This document shows, in pieces, positions 1 to 11,040 of a stretch of DNA of 64,000 nt. A model generated the notes under the pieces. That model did not search any database and was not told the origin of the DNA. It saw nothing but the letters and a program-made list of their open reading frames with translations. Position 1 is the first letter of the stretch, and each line of letters begins with the position of its first letter. Both the position numbers and the translations under genes were made by a program. The DNA lies in the NCBI RefSeq assembly GCF_001640025.1, contig NC_031671.1, forward strand, positions 2,480,001 to 2,544,000. The letters are read 5' to 3'. This DNA comes from Sugiyamaella lignohabitans (Eukaryota; Ascomycota; Dipodascomycetes; Dipodascales; Trichomonascaceae).

Positions 1-1695
1 GTTGTTTATAAATCTGGTTCCTTCCGTTTGTGTGGTTTATTTTTATTGTTTTTTTTTTATTTTACTTTCATTGTCGTAGTTGTTAAACGGTAGGTATTAT
101 ATTGTGGGTGAGGTTCTGTGAGGTGAATGAGGTATTGTAAAGTAGACGAAGTATTGGTGGGGTATCAGATTGATATTAGTCCAGTGGACCTGTTATATTA
201 GAACTGATAGAAGACTGGTACTGTTGACCTCGTCTCGGATTTGGTTCTGTGTTAGTGGTTTGGTTTGGTCTGGTTTGGTTGGTTTTGGTGACTTGAATGT
301 TGATGACTGTGTCTAATAGTGTATAGTGTACGTGATCGCACTGTTACATACAGTTGTTTCACTGGAGCTGGTTCTGGATGTGGTTTTGATTGTGGTTGGT
401 GGTGTATGGTGTATTGTAATTTTAGTTGTAGTTGTGTTGTTTATTCTTTCTGGCCGAACTAACAGTTTCTCAGTCATTGATTACTCTACCTAGCATTTTT
501 CCACATCGTCTGTGTTGTCTACGTCTATTTAAGTCTACGTCTCTACGTTATTACTGCATTACACTATCGACTCTATCGATCTTACGACGAGTTTAAAAAC
601 GACTTTTTGACGAGTTTACTTTGACTTTATTACAACGAATCTGGACTTCTACTACTACACTGATCGATACGTGCAGTATTACCCTAGTCAAAACTGTCGT
701 TTCTACTCAGTCACAAATCGACATTGACACTGCAACCAACTATCGATTTTGACTACTGACTCTGTCACCAGTTTTCAATCAGTCTCTGTGTCTATTTCAT
801 TTCGACCATTTCAACCATTTCAGTTCAACACCTTCTCGGTCTAAACCTTTTTTTTTCTAGCCCCTCGCTCTCACGTCTTGCAGCACCTGCCCAGACTTGA
901 CCTGACCCTCACCCCCCTGTTACATACTACACGCGTAACCGGCTTACCCACGGTCTGGTACGGCTGCACGGCTTTTATCCTGTTTCAACACCTCCCGCTA
1001 TTAAAAGCAAGGTACAGGTACAAAGGTTCAGAATAAAACGCAACTTTTAAACCTTACTTAAGTCCGACAGTTTTTAGTCAGGAACGGACTGGTTGAGGAA
1101 AAAAAAAATCACCACCGACATTTTTATTATTTCTAAAATAATCGTCCTTGGTCCGTGAAACCCAGAATAAAGGGCCACACAATTCAAGAAATTAAAAATT
1201 CAATTTTTTTTTTCTGTTGGGTGTTCTCTTTTGTTAATCGGTTTCGTGGCCAATATTTTTTATTAGGCGTTTAATTTTTGGGGTAATTTTTTTTTCTTGT
1301 CTGGTGTTTATTTTTTTATTAATATTGTTTGATTGCTTGCTGTCTTGAAACGGTTTATAATATTTGCCCTGATATTGGCTGGTTTTTTTTTTTTTTAGTT
1401 GGTTCGGTTCCAGTTTCAGATTATTGGGTTCGGTTCGTTTTTTTGTGTGTGTCAATCAAGTCTTTAAGAAAAAGAAGACATAAACTCATTGATTCGCATT
1501 GTGTGTTTTAAGTGGCTCTATTATTGAACTTAGAGACTTCACTACTGGTTTCACTTGGTTTCACCCGGTACTTGTTTATTTGTATCGTTCGTTTTGACTA
1601 GTTCGCCAGTTTGTTTGCCTAGTACGATCGCTAACCCGTTCGCGGTAACCATACACTAATCATTTAATAAGCATTCAATAATCGTCAACACACCA
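1..1695. other. gene-free leader region of the zinc-finger gene
   Basis: I see no credible coding sequence on either strand. The DNA is T-rich on the + strand, with homopolymer T runs around 845-860, 1205-1215, 1285-1295 and 1385-1400. Only short shadow ORFs occur. Its position just 5' of a regulator gene suggests promoter plus a long 5' UTR, as is common for yeast transcription factors; that is inference. Confidence 0.5.
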
Positions 1696-3465
1696 ATGAT
1701 GCAAACAGAAAACCTCATTTCAGTTCCTCCCGGAACTCCCCCTGCTAAAAAAGTCAAAACAAAGTATCCGAAAATATTCCAATGTACTGGTTATGGGGAC
1801 TGTCGAATGACGTTTACCCGGTCAGAACACCTGGCCAGGCATATTCGTAAACACACTGGTGAACGTCCTTTTAGCTGTCACTGTAGTCGGTCGTTTTCCC
1901 GACTGGATAATCTTCGTCAACACATTCAAACTGTTCATGCTAATGAACAGCATATAATGCATTCCACTCCTGGTGTTCACCAGCAACCACCTCCTCCATT
2001 TTCATCACATCCTCAACCGCCACAGCCACAACAACCACAACCACAACCACAACACCAGCATCATAATCACAATCATAATATTTACAACAAACCTTTACCT
2101 CAACCTATGATGAACAATGGAGGTCCATTAGGCGGTCCTGGTCCTGAACCCACTATTAAACCCGATCCACATGCTATGATGGTGGATTCTCCACCTCCTG
2201 AATCTCCATCATTCCGTGCCAAGAATAGACCCAGTCCCATAAACTTGAATGACGCTCATAACCACAACAACGGCCATATGAACGGCACTTCGCCAACTTC
2301 TCCTATGTTCCAACGAGGCGGTCAACCTGGTCAAGGCCAAATGTATTATAACGGTGCACCTGGTCAACCTCCTTATTCACATGGTTCTAATACACCTAGT
2401 GCCTCTATGGAACCAACCACTCCCACTACTCCATATCAAGGTTATCAACCTCAACATCAACACCAACATCAACAACAACAACAGCAGCAACAGCAACAAC
2501 AGCAACAACATTATGCTCCTAATGTCCAGCAGAACGGATCCAGTTCGTACCAATATGCCAGTTCTAATAATTCCAACTATGATGGAAACGGTGGTAACGG
2601 TGGTAGGCTAAGGTCGTACCGATCAATTGCCCAATTGTCCTCGACATCAACATCCAATTCGACTATTTCAAGACAACCTTCGATATCCAGTTTTTCGTCT
2701 CCAATGTATGCACAAGCATCCAATACCTCGTCATGGTTATCCAACGTTTTATGTGATCCTCAAGATCCTAACTCGTATCCTCCATCGGGTCATCATCATG
2801 AAGAAGAGCGACCACATACCTGGGGTCCTTCATCGAATCATAACAGATTTTCGTCTGCTACTGACGATGGAGACATGTCTGATCGTAACTCGTTATCACA
2901 GTTAGTCCGGATTACTGAAGATGCACACATCTCCAGTCCACCTCCTACCAGTGGAAGATCCAGTATCCATTCGATTCCTGAAAACGGGCAACTTCCATCG
3001 CTGTCCACAATATTCAGCAATAACCAGCAACCTCCTATAAGACAATCGTCAGTGTCGGCCTCGCCATCTTCGGTGGCCTCGTCATCTTCATTTGTTACCA
3101 CATCAGGCTTTGCGGACTCCAACCGTCCTCAGTTATCTGCCAACAGATCATACACCAAGAACCTGATCCTGCCACGACCCGAGTCATACCCACCGCCAAA
3201 GGGATACGTAATGACCCTGCCAATGGCCGACACAAGACCCCCTACACTTCCTCCTGCTGGTTCAGAAGGAACCTCTGCATCCTCGTCGTCCAACCCCAGA
3301 CCCAATGGGTCCATTACACGGTTCAACTCGAGTCTCACCAAACCACTTCCCCCACTGCCCATGGAAGCTCAACAACAGCAACCCCAATCACAGCCGCAAT
3401 CCAATCCCTCGTCGTCAGCTTCTCCCGACGGCATGGATGTCCTGCTACAAGCTGCTGGTGTATAA
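1696..3465 (+). CDS. C2H2 zinc-finger transcription factor, Gln/Pro/Ser-rich
   Basis: A 589-residue protein with two adjacent C2H2 fingers near the N-terminus (residues about 30-81) and a long low-complexity tail. Finger 1 has Cys30, Cys36, His49 and His53. Its linker THTGERPF-type sequence (HTGERPF) and the [11 protein letters not shown] and SRLDNLRQH helices are typical of fungal paired-finger regulators of the RGM1/USV1 kind; an exact orthologue cannot be assigned. Finger 2 reads C-H-C, that is Cys61-X1-Cys63 instead of the usual C-X2-C, which may weaken zinc binding. The tail has a polyQ run (about 2460-2510), His/Gln/Pro runs, and Ser/Thr-Pro sites. The start is the first ATG of an ATG-ATG pair after a long non-coding leader. 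A nuclear DNA-binding role is inferred from the fingers. Confidence 0.9.
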   Translation: MMQTENLISVPPGTPPAKKVKTKYPKIFQCTGYGDCRMTFTRSEHLARHIRKHTGERPFSCHCSRSFSRLDNLRQHIQTVHANEQHIMHSTPGVHQQPPPPFSSHPQPPQPQQPQPQPQHQHHNHNHNIYNKPLPQPMMNNGGPLGGPGPEPTIKPDPHAMMVDSPPPESPSFRAKNRPSPINLNDAHNHNNGHMNGTSPTSPMFQRGGQPGQGQMYYNGAPGQPPYSHGSNTPSASMEPTTPTTPYQGYQPQHQHQHQQQQQQQQQQQQQHYAPNVQQNGSSSYQYASSNNSNYDGNGGNGGRLRSYRSIAQLSSTSTSNSTISRQPSISSFSSPMYAQASNTSSWLSNVLCDPQDPNSYPPSGHHHEEERPHTWGPSSNHNRFSSATDDGDMSDRNSLSQLVRITEDAHISSPPPTSGRSSIHSIPENGQLPSLSTIFSNNQQPPIRQSSVSASPSSVASSSSFVTTSGFADSNRPQLSANRSYTKNLILPRPESYPPPKGYVMTLPMADTRPPTLPPAGSEGTSASSSSNPRPNGSITRFNSSLTKPLPPLPMEAQQQQPQSQPQSNPSSSASPDGMDVLLQAAGV

Positions 3466-3650
3466 TATTGTTTATACTTCACAGTGGGCCTGGCTGGGGT
3501 TTCCAACTCCAACTCCAATTCTAACTCCATAACGACTGATGAGATTCTCTGGACAAAATAATGTATATTTATCATTCTCCCTATTTTTTTTTCTATATTT
3601 CAATAATGACTAGATGACTGTACTGTTCCTGGAACTCCTTCTGGGGGTTC

Positions 3651-3705
3651 TGCCTCCGGCGGCTGGGGCTCTGCCCCAGACCCCGTGGCTCGAGCTTCGC
3701 TCGAG
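3651..3705 (+). repeat. GC-rich double-hairpin element, copy 1
   Basis: Head TGCCTCCGGCGG, hairpin 1 with loop TCT, then a shortened second hairpin ending in CTCGAG. Lies 186 bp after the zinc-finger gene stop, head toward the gene. Confidence 0.95.
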
Positions 3706-3794
3706 AACGTGTTTGAGCTGGTTTTGCGAGAACCTAGTGAACCCTCTTCATGTTCACGTCATCGGAAATATCACACCCTGTGGCCCCCCGAAGC

Positions 3795-3855
3795 CGACTC
3801 GAGCGAAGCGAGAGGAGTAACGGGGTCTGGGGCGGAGCCCCAGCCGCCGGAGGCA
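3795..3855 (-). repeat. GC-rich double-hairpin element, copy 2
   Basis: Full-length copy facing copy 1, so the two form an inverted pair with about 90 bp between them. Second hairpin of the CTCGAGCGAAGCGAGAG type. Confidence 0.95.
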
Positions 3856-4262
3856 ACATGCCGGCGACCGATGGTGACGCCAAGTTAGCGATCTCATTCA
3901 TTGCGTCATAGGGCGGCCCGTCTGTTTGAGGGTGGGTGTCGTCTGCTAAGGTTCCTGCATTGTATCTGAATGGGGACTGGCACCTCGACGCCTTGACATT
4001 TCTTCCTGATAAGGTATACAGAGTTTGTAAAATAGGCTTTAGTTAAACTCTGATACATACACAGAGTCCAGGGTCTTGTGCGAAACCTAAAATGCTGACT
4101 AAATAGGTTCCGCACTGGGTTCCGCTGCCAGTGCTTGTCTTAAATTAGAATATAAACTATTCGGCTCCAGCGGTCCCGATCGTGGCAAGCGATCTCTGGT
4201 TACCACCGGCCGAACTTGATATTAATAGTAAAAATAGGGTTCTGTTCGTTGAGGGCGGATGT

Positions 4263-4318
4263 TGCCTCCGGGGTCTGGGGGGAGCCCCAGACCCCGTTTG
4301 TTCCTGCTTCGCAGGAGT
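4263..4318 (+). repeat. GC-rich double-hairpin element, diverged copy 3
   Basis: Head shortened to TGCCTCCGGGG, hairpin 1 altered (CTGGGGGGAGCCCCAG), ACCCCG retained, second hairpin CTGCTTCGCAG. A decayed or variant member. Confidence 0.8.
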
Positions 4319-5317
4319 TGGCTTGGACCGTTGAGTCAGACGGTTGACGTGGGTTTGAGGATGGCTGGTTGTGGAGGTTAATTTTCGTGACAGATGTCAT
4401 GTTTTGTTACTCGTATTAATTGTGTTAGTTCAACGAAGTCAGATGACTAGATCTCCATATATCGCTGCCCCTGCAGCGCTCCAGTTTCTGGTCCTTCAGC
4501 TTGGATATTATTCTTCAACTATCCTCTAGCTAACAGGACCAGACACTGGTAGCATTGACGACTGTACCTTTCGGGAACTATACCATTGTTATGGAAGAAC
4601 CTACCCTACAGAATATCCAAGCTTTTTTTTTAGTTAGTATTTCACATTGCAAATTATATTTCATCTATAATGTAGTTAAATTTCTGTTTTATTTTATCAT
4701 GGGCATTATCATTAATCCAAGCTTATGAGTATAATGTAAAAGCTCTTAATGCAGCAATAAGTTGTTTAAATTCAATAAATCATACACTTTACTATGCCAT
4801 ATCTGCAGAAGTAGGAACATTTGTAATAGTTAATTCAACAGAATATCCATTTCAAGAAAATGTATATCGACAAATATATATTAGATTGTGAAGTAGGTCA
4901 TCTATATTTAGCTTCGTCGAATTGGAACTCCACACACCCCATGAAACATCTTCCTGGGGTGGCTGGGTTAGCAATCCGCAATTGTCGTTCAATGTGTCTT
5001 ACGAATGCTTCACAACCGACGAGAGCAGACAGCCATGTCAGCATTCGATTGAGGAAAGAAACTAGCTATTTATAAATGGTAACCTCGTTAATGTCGTGAA
5101 TACTATCCAAGGATGCTGAGAGTATCTATACACGATTGTCTCTTGTGAAGCAGCAGGAGTGGATATTTAGAAGCAAACTCCAAGCCTCTCGGTCAGTTTG
5201 TTCTCGAGATTATCTTTTGTACAACGGGAGTTCTGACAATTGAAAATCTTGGGATAAAGAACTCTAGATCTTCTGTCGCTTGATTCAGTCATTCAAATGT
5301 TACATTCAAAAGACTCT

Positions 5318-5372
5318 CTCCTGCGAAGCAGGAACTATGGGGTCTGGGGCAGAGCCCCAGCTGCCGGAAGCA
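5318..5372 (-). repeat. GC-rich double-hairpin element, copy 4
   Basis: Second hairpin of the CTCCTGCGAAGCAGG type, head end mutated (CTGCCGGAAGCA). Same orientation as the next copy, a direct tandem pair. Confidence 0.9.
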
Positions 5373-5399
5373 TGGACCTCCCCGCAAGGCTAGAGAAAT

Positions 5400-5454
5400 C
5401 TCCTGCGAAGCAGGAGCCACGGGGTCTGGGGCAGAGCCCCAGCCGCCGGAGGCA
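5400..5454 (-). repeat. GC-rich double-hairpin element, copy 5
   Basis: Second hairpin is the perfect palindrome CTCCTGCGAAGCAGGAG. The head lies 50 bp beyond the SEC21 stop and points toward SEC21, so the copy is in SEC21 sense orientation. Confidence 0.95.
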
Positions 5455-5504
5455 GTCCGAGTCCCAAGAATAGGTAGATAGCATATTATTTCTGTATGTG
5501 GAGA

Positions 5505-8303
5505 TTATAAAACACCAATTGAATCTGTGAGCAGTTCGGGGATTGATTCGTTTTCGGAGCGGGCAGCGATTTTTAGGGTGACGCCATTGGCAGAGCGGTA
5601 GACCATTTGAATGAGGGCGATGACTTTTTCGCCAGTGATGCACTTGCCGAACAGCTTGAGGGTGTGAGTAGACTCGGAAGTAGGCGAGTCGGAACCGTCT
5701 AGGGCCATCATGTTCAGGTGTGACACAAGCGTGGCAGTGGCATCCGCAATGCTGCTGCTGCCAGGCAGTTGATAGGCACCAGTGGACTCGAAAGATGCAA
5801 GTTCGTCCCATTGGTGTTGGAAGTTGCCAATGTAAGAGGGGGTGACATAGTCGCCAGCGAGGATCTCGAGATTCTCAAGTGAGTAGTCGTCATCGAAACC
5901 CCCGTCTTGGGGCTCGTTGGTATCGGGATCAATCTCCTTGGAAACGAATTTCAGGTTGTTATAACAGGTACCAGTCACCAGGTCGGCGCTGTCACGTGCA
6001 AACGAAACGTAGATGGTTCCCGTGGAGTCGGGCACCAACCGGTCGATGGGAATGATAAACTCTTCTTCGAGTTCACCTTGAACCTCGGCAATGACGTTTT
6101 CCAGAACGTATTCGTTGAAAGTGTTGGTGACGTCGTATTGGATGACGAGATGCTCTTTGAACATATGCTTGACTGCTGTAACAACGTACTCGGTCTCGGA
6201 TTCAGTAAGAGGAATCTTGCTCGACGACTTGAAAATGGGTCCGTACGACTGGAATTCGGGAATAGCTTGTAATTCTTGTGCGTACTTGGCATTGTCAATA
6301 GACTTCTGTAAATCAGCAGATTCATTCTTACCCGCTCCATTAGCACCAGAAGCACCCTTGGCATTGCTGCCAGCGTTGGCAGCAGCTCCTTCTCGAGACG
6401 ATTTCGACTTGACTTGCTCTTCTTCTTGAGCCTTGAGGTTCTTAAGAGTTTGAGCTCTAACTTGTTCCTCAGTCAGACGAGGAACACTGGAAATATCCAG
6501 AGGAGTAGCAAACTGCTCTTTACCACCAGAAACATAAGTGGCAAGCACATGTTCCAGCTGTGGTAACGAGTACTTGGCAGTAGGACGCAGAAACTCTTTG
6601 GCAACCGACTGGTCTTGCAATCCTAATAAACGAAGACTCAAAGTAGCTCTATCTCTGACCTCGTCAGTTGGGTCATCCAGCGATCGGGTCAGTAGGACCT
6701 TGATGCTGTCTTTGATTTGGGCATTGTCAACCAATGCAAACTGTGCAAGGGCAGTAATGGCAGCTGCTCGAATCAACGAGTTTTCCAGCACCACTCGGTT
6801 GTAGATATAACGAACATAGATAGTAGGGTTGCCAGTCTTGGGTCCCTCGACACCTAATAAATGGAGAATGCGCACCGTCAGTTCGGTGAACTCACAATCT
6901 TCAATGAATTCACACAAGTGGCCTAATGCAGTGTCTCTGCTGTCGGGAATAAATCTAATCATGTCAAAAAGAGCCTCGACAACTGCCGTTTTAAACGTAA
7001 TACCACCCTCGTCTCGTAATGTACCAGCCAAAAACGTCAACATACTGCCGTGCTTGGCAGGGAATTTCAGGGCCAAACTGCGAATAGCGTCCACTACAAT
7101 AACCTTAAACTCGTCACTGATATCGTTCATGAATCCGGAAATCTGCGACATCAGTCGGTCAACACTGGCTTCAGTACCTGTCTTGAGTAAAGTGGTAATA
7201 GCATAAGTCGCAATTGATCTGCTGGGGTCGTTAATCAACGACTCGATCTCGATATTACAAGCAACAACCGATTGAGGCTTGATCATGGCAAATCTGTTCA
7301 AAATACGGATAGCCGCGAATCGTGATACGGTACGAGGCGAGCCAAGGAATGCTTGAAGTACACTAATGGCAGCATGGGCCTCGACTTCACTGACATTTGG
7401 AAGTGCCAAAATGGTCTTGGCAGCCTCCAAATTGACAATATCCGACTTGTGACGTAGCCAGCCCTCTAAATAGCCATACAATTGAGGACGGAGAGTGTTG
7501 GATTGGTCCTCGTCTATGATCTTGGCAATGTATCGAATCAGCATAACAATGGCATTGGCGTTACGAAGAGCACTTCCAGTGCCAGAAAATTGTTGAATCA
7601 TTTTCATTAAAGCCATTCTATCATGAGCTCGCAAATGATACAGAAGACCCAGAGCATGGTATTGGGTCATGGTCGAGATGCCTGGGCTGTAGTTGGAACC
7701 ACTGCTGGAATCAAGACTACTGCCATGGACCGAGCTGGGGAACGACTTTTGAGTAATAACAGCCTCCTGAGTCTCATTGGCCCATCTTCTGACAATATCT
7801 TTAGCAATTGGCAGCAAATGATATGAACTGATGAGAGCAGCACTGGAAATGGCTGCATGACGGTCGACAATGGCTGTCTTCATAAGACGTTCAATGCCCT
7901 GAACAATTGAAGCATCGATGATTCGCACCAAAGCACGAATAGCATTGGGTTTATAAATCATATCATTAGCAGCCTGAACATCTTTCATGATGGAACTGGT
8001 GACCATGATCACATCATTGGCAGTGGCCGATAGTTCCTTGATAGCCAAATACACCATCTGACGAAGAGCCACATCGCGATGCTGGAATAACTTGGTAATA
8101 CTGAAAAATAAGGTGGTGGCCTCTTCAGGAGGGAACGAGTCGCCTGTTGATAGCAAATGAATCAGTTTCGCCAGCAGAATTCGACACTTCTTGGACTGGA
8201 TAGGCGATGTGTTGAACCCCGAGATACAGTCCTGGAATACCGTCATCTTGTCGAGATTGCCCGACTCAATGTCGTCGTTCTTCTTATACGTGAGCGCCGA
8301 CAT
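5505..8303 (-). CDS. SEC21: coatomer subunit gamma (COPI)
   Basis: A 932-residue HEAT/adaptin-type protein; yeast Sec21 has about 935 residues. Gamma-COP is part of the F-subcomplex of the COPI coat and works in Golgi-to-ER retrograde vesicle transport. The start MSALTYKKNDDIESG matches the conserved N-terminus of the family, followed by the adaptin-like solenoid (residues about 20-530), a Ser/Ala-rich linker (about 580-640) and the C-terminal appendage domain with its ear-type beta sandwich. The frame stays open 14 codons upstream to a GTG at 8345 but the family start is the ATG at 8303. The gene is transcribed away from the Ser-rich gene at 10137, with GC elements at both ends. No intron is needed. 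Confidence 0.97.
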   Translation of the reverse strand: MSALTYKKNDDIESGNLDKMTVFQDCISGFNTSPIQSKKCRILLAKLIHLLSTGDSFPPEEATTLFFSITKLFQHRDVALRQMVYLAIKELSATANDVIMVTSSIMKDVQAANDMIYKPNAIRALVRIIDASIVQGIERLMKTAIVDRHAAISSAALISSYHLLPIAKDIVRRWANETQEAVITQKSFPSSVHGSSLDSSSGSNYSPGISTMTQYHALGLLYHLRAHDRMALMKMIQQFSGTGSALRNANAIVMLIRYIAKIIDEDQSNTLRPQLYGYLEGWLRHKSDIVNLEAAKTILALPNVSEVEAHAAISVLQAFLGSPRTVSRFAAIRILNRFAMIKPQSVVACNIEIESLINDPSRSIATYAITTLLKTGTEASVDRLMSQISGFMNDISDEFKVIVVDAIRSLALKFPAKHGSMLTFLAGTLRDEGGITFKTAVVEALFDMIRFIPDSRDTALGHLCEFIEDCEFTELTVRILHLLGVEGPKTGNPTIYVRYIYNRVVLENSLIRAAAITALAQFALVDNAQIKDSIKVLLTRSLDDPTDEVRDRATLSLRLLGLQDQSVAKEFLRPTAKYSLPQLEHVLATYVSGGKEQFATPLDISSVPRLTEEQVRAQTLKNLKAQEEEQVKSKSSREGAAANAGSNAKGASGANGAGKNESADLQKSIDNAKYAQELQAIPEFQSYGPIFKSSSKIPLTESETEYVVTAVKHMFKEHLVIQYDVTNTFNEYVLENVIAEVQGELEEEFIIPIDRLVPDSTGTIYVSFARDSADLVTGTCYNNLKFVSKEIDPDTNEPQDGGFDDDYSLENLEILAGDYVTPSYIGNFQHQWDELASFESTGAYQLPGSSSIADATATLVSHLNMMALDGSDSPTSESTHTLKLFGKCITGEKVIALIQMVYRSANGVTLKIAARSENESIPELLTDSIGVL

Positions 8304-8514
8304 CTTGATCGTATCAGTTACCACGCTGAATGCTCGACGGGCCACTAAATTGTGTACTTTTTTTTTCTATGTCACCGCCAACTGGCTTGTTTTCACGTCG
8401 CTCTCTCTGTCCGTTTTCCTGCCCTCAACACGCTTCGCGAGATGATTTCGTGGCCCCTTCAGCCGCGCCGAAACCACCCCTGTGCGGCTGGTGAGCGCCG
8501 CTGGCGGTGGGCCA

Positions 8515-8575
8515 TGCCTCCGGCGGCTGGGGCTGCGCCCCAGACCCCGCGGCTCCTCTCGCTTCGCTCGAGTCG
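8515..8575 (+). repeat. GC-rich double-hairpin element, copy 6
   Basis: Full-length copy with hairpin-1 loop TGC. It lies 211 bp upstream of the SEC21 ATG, with the head toward that gene. Confidence 0.95.
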
Positions 8576-8886
8576 GGCATGGGGATGGGTGGAAGGGAGG
8601 GGGTGCGGTGGGGGTGTGGAGCGGGCGTGGAGGGAGGGGTGGGATGCGCGGGTTTGGGGGTGGCTGGTGGTGTGAGGAGGGTGCGGGTGCAGGGCCTGGG
8701 ATGGTGCAGTGCAGCTGGCAACAGCGTATTTGACGTACGTGTCAAGCCCCTCACCTGACACCAGCCTCCAATTCGTCGCCAAACTCAACTTCCTCATCAC
8801 ACAATCACCTCTGTCCTCCCTCGTAACACCCCCAGCTCCCACCCCCACGATCTCATCCACCCTCAGCGGCCCCCACCCCCAACGCC

Positions 8887-8947
8887 CGACTCGAGCGCAG
8901 CGAGAGGAGCCGCGGGGTCTGGGGCTGCGCCCCAGCCGCCGGAGGCA
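8887..8947 (-). repeat. GC-rich double-hairpin element, copy 7
   Basis: Full-length copy facing copy 6; second hairpin CTCGAGCGCAGCGAGAG. The two arms are 311 bp apart. Confidence 0.95.
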
Positions 8948-10136
8948 GCACCCAACCCCAGCCCAGACCACCTAACCAGTCGCAGGACGTGAGATACGGG
9001 TCACGAGGCTGGTTGGGTAAGGCGGGCCGGACACCCAATTGCATGATTGTTGCATGATAGGCGCGCAATCTAGCTTTTTCCCAAGCCCTACCCTACCACC
9101 TCCGCTGCTAAATGGTCCCAATCACTGATTAATCTTCCGGGGATCCTGACCCTGCTGTGCTTGTGCTTCTTCCCTGCTTCTTGACTTGTTTCTCCATCAT
9201 CCAGCTCTTCTTTGTCAAATTTGCCAGTATATCACCACAGAAACCGGTTTGACGAACTCTTTCTTCCAGCGACAAACTTCTTCAGCTCTCGATTATTTCA
9301 TATCTCAGTTTCATCTCGACTCTACTTCCGTCTGAAAATCTGCTTCAAATTTACTTTGCAAGTTTTGATCTTTAGTCTCTCACATATTTTGCTCTTAAGA
9401 CATAGTTAGATCGTTTAGCCCCGTTGATTTCAGCTTCTGGCTAGACTCTATCCAGCTATCGACTTTTTGAACTTTTTGACTTTTTTGCACTTTTTGTTTA
9501 TATAGCTTTGTTAAAGAAGATATCTTCTTTTTCGAAGTTTTATATCTTTTTTTCACTCGACTTTCGGCAATTTTTTCAGTTGCTCCAGTTACAGTACAAC
9601 AACAACTTATAGTTCGATATCATACTTATCAGTCTTGCTACTGAATTTATCGACTTATTAACATCATCAACTTCGGACCGAGTCAGCTCTGCTCAGCTAA
9701 CAACAGCACCAGACCGAACTTGACCCAACACCCGACTCAAGCTTTTCTGCAGTCTGTAACTACCAGCAATACTACTTTTTTATCTCTGTTAGTAGGTAGT
9801 TAGCCGATTCAGCAGTTCAGTTGTGATTGATTTAAACTCCCCATTATATTCAGCCAACCAACGAATGAACAAATTAGAAGCTGTCCAAGTGAACGTATAC
9901 GCACTTATCAACCCTCTCATCACTTATACATCAGCAACTTTTTTATAACCACTCATCATATTCATCATTTTCATTATTTCAGTAGAATTTTGATTCAACA
10001 AACAAGCAAGCAACCAGGTGTATATACGACAGCCTGCTAACATTATTTTTTATACGACTTTGAACCGACATTTATCAGCATTTTGACTCTCCAACCATAA
10101 CAGTAACGACCATATCACTACATTAACACATCGAAT

Positions 10137-10691
10137 ATGAGCTATTATTACACACCTTCACCACCTTCTGCCTCAGGTAGCCTCTCGTATGGTAATGACT
10201 CTATGTCTGTCAACCATACGAGAGTGCCATCATACAACACCACAGCTGCAGGATCAGTGGCTTCATACTCGAGACCAAACTCAGTGTCTCCTCAGTTCAC
10301 CAATGCTTTTCCAGTAAGTGGTTCGTTCTTTGGAGCACAACCCGTTCATCATAACCGATCGTGCAAGCAGAGGTTTAATGCGTCGAGAGGCTTTGAGATG
10401 GAAGACGACATGGAGTTCTGTCCGGCACTTACCAGCGATCGGTCAAGTGCCTCATCGTCGGTTTCTTCGGACTCGTCTGACTATCATCAGGACTACACTA
10501 TCTCTCGCCCTGCCAATCTCGGCTCACCAATCTCGTCTCCAGCAAAGACCAATGCTGTTCTTTCAGCAGCATCAGTGTCTCCTAGCACACCCGCCATCTC
10601 GCGAGTCCGCAAAGCCATTGAGATTGTCGATCCGACCACCGGCCTGAGAGTCTCGTCTCCACCAACACCCTCGGCCGGTTTGAGGAGATGA
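10137..10691 (+). CDS. Ser/Pro-rich protein of unknown function
   Basis: A 184-residue protein with no recognised domain. The N-terminal half is Ser/Tyr/Asn-rich (starts MSYYYTPSPPSASG); an acidic patch EMEDDMEFCP lies near residue 90; then a Ser run. A more conserved-looking block, RKAIEIVDPTTGLRVSSPP, is near the C-terminus, where SPA, SPP and SPS sites could be proline-directed kinase targets. The start is the first ATG after the long leader. Predicted largely disordered. The long 5' region suggests regulated expression (inference). Confidence 0.75.
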   Translation: MSYYYTPSPPSASGSLSYGNDSMSVNHTRVPSYNTTAAGSVASYSRPNSVSPQFTNAFPVSGSFFGAQPVHHNRSCKQRFNASRGFEMEDDMEFCPALTSDRSSASSSVSSDSSDYHQDYTISRPANLGSPISSPAKTNAVLSAASVSPSTPAISRVRKAIEIVDPTTGLRVSSPPTPSAGLRR

Positions 10692-10916
10692 CTGTAGCCC
10701 TCTGCTGCCCGTTACACGATATATGAATGCTCTATTTATTTGGTGGTGAAATGACCTTATGTTATATATCTTATCTATTATTTGTTTGTTAGTACTCGGT
10801 GTTTTGTACTTTTGATTTCCTTTTTGTCTCCCGTTTGTTTTGTCATGACTGTCCATGGACCTTCCGCTCCTACGATTTGTTTATAGCTACAATATACTCT
10901 ATTCTTCTACCCACTC

Positions 10917-10965
10917 TTCGCGGAGCGCAACGGGGTCTGGGGCAGCGCCCCAGCCGCTGGAGGCA
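10917..10965 (-). repeat. GC-rich double-hairpin element, copy 8
   Basis: Second hairpin of the CTTCGCGGAGCG type, head slightly changed (CCGCTGGAGGCA). This is the only nearest-to-stop copy in antisense to its upstream gene. Confidence 0.9.
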
Positions 10966-10983
10966 AACTTCACCCCAGGATCC

Positions 10984-11040
10984 TGCCTCCGGCGGCTGGG
11001 GCGCTGCCCCAGACCCCGTTGTGCTCCGCTTCGCAGAGCG
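10984..11040 (+). repeat. GC-rich double-hairpin element, copy 9
   Basis: Hairpin-1 loop GCT; second hairpin CTCCGCTTCGCAGAG with one mismatch. Its head is 18 bp from the head of copy 8. Confidence 0.95.

Larger units (their letters stand above)
3466..5504. other. intergenic region between the zinc-finger gene and SEC21
   Basis: Holds five GC-rich double-hairpin elements (listed separately), otherwise non-coding. A 12-bp inverted repeat, AGCTTGGATATT at 4498-4509 and its complement at 4612-4623, brackets about 100 bp that also contains CTGGTCCT and AGGACCAG, so a larger stem-loop is possible. A stretch open in one + frame from about 4674 to the TGA near 4890 lacks an ATG (see findings). No other gene seen. 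Confidence 0.5.
8304..10136. other. divergent promoter and long leader region
   Basis: Between SEC21 (-) and the Ser-rich gene (+). Contains one inverted pair of GC elements separated by a G-rich then C-rich stretch (8576-8886). From about 9110 to 10136 the + strand is pyrimidine- and A-rich with no long ORF, resembling a long 5' UTR of a regulated yeast gene. No gene seen. Confidence 0.5.

Noticed and set aside
8304..8345. Upstream extension of SEC21 to 8345
   Set aside because: It begins at GTG, and the family N-terminus is the ATG at 8303.
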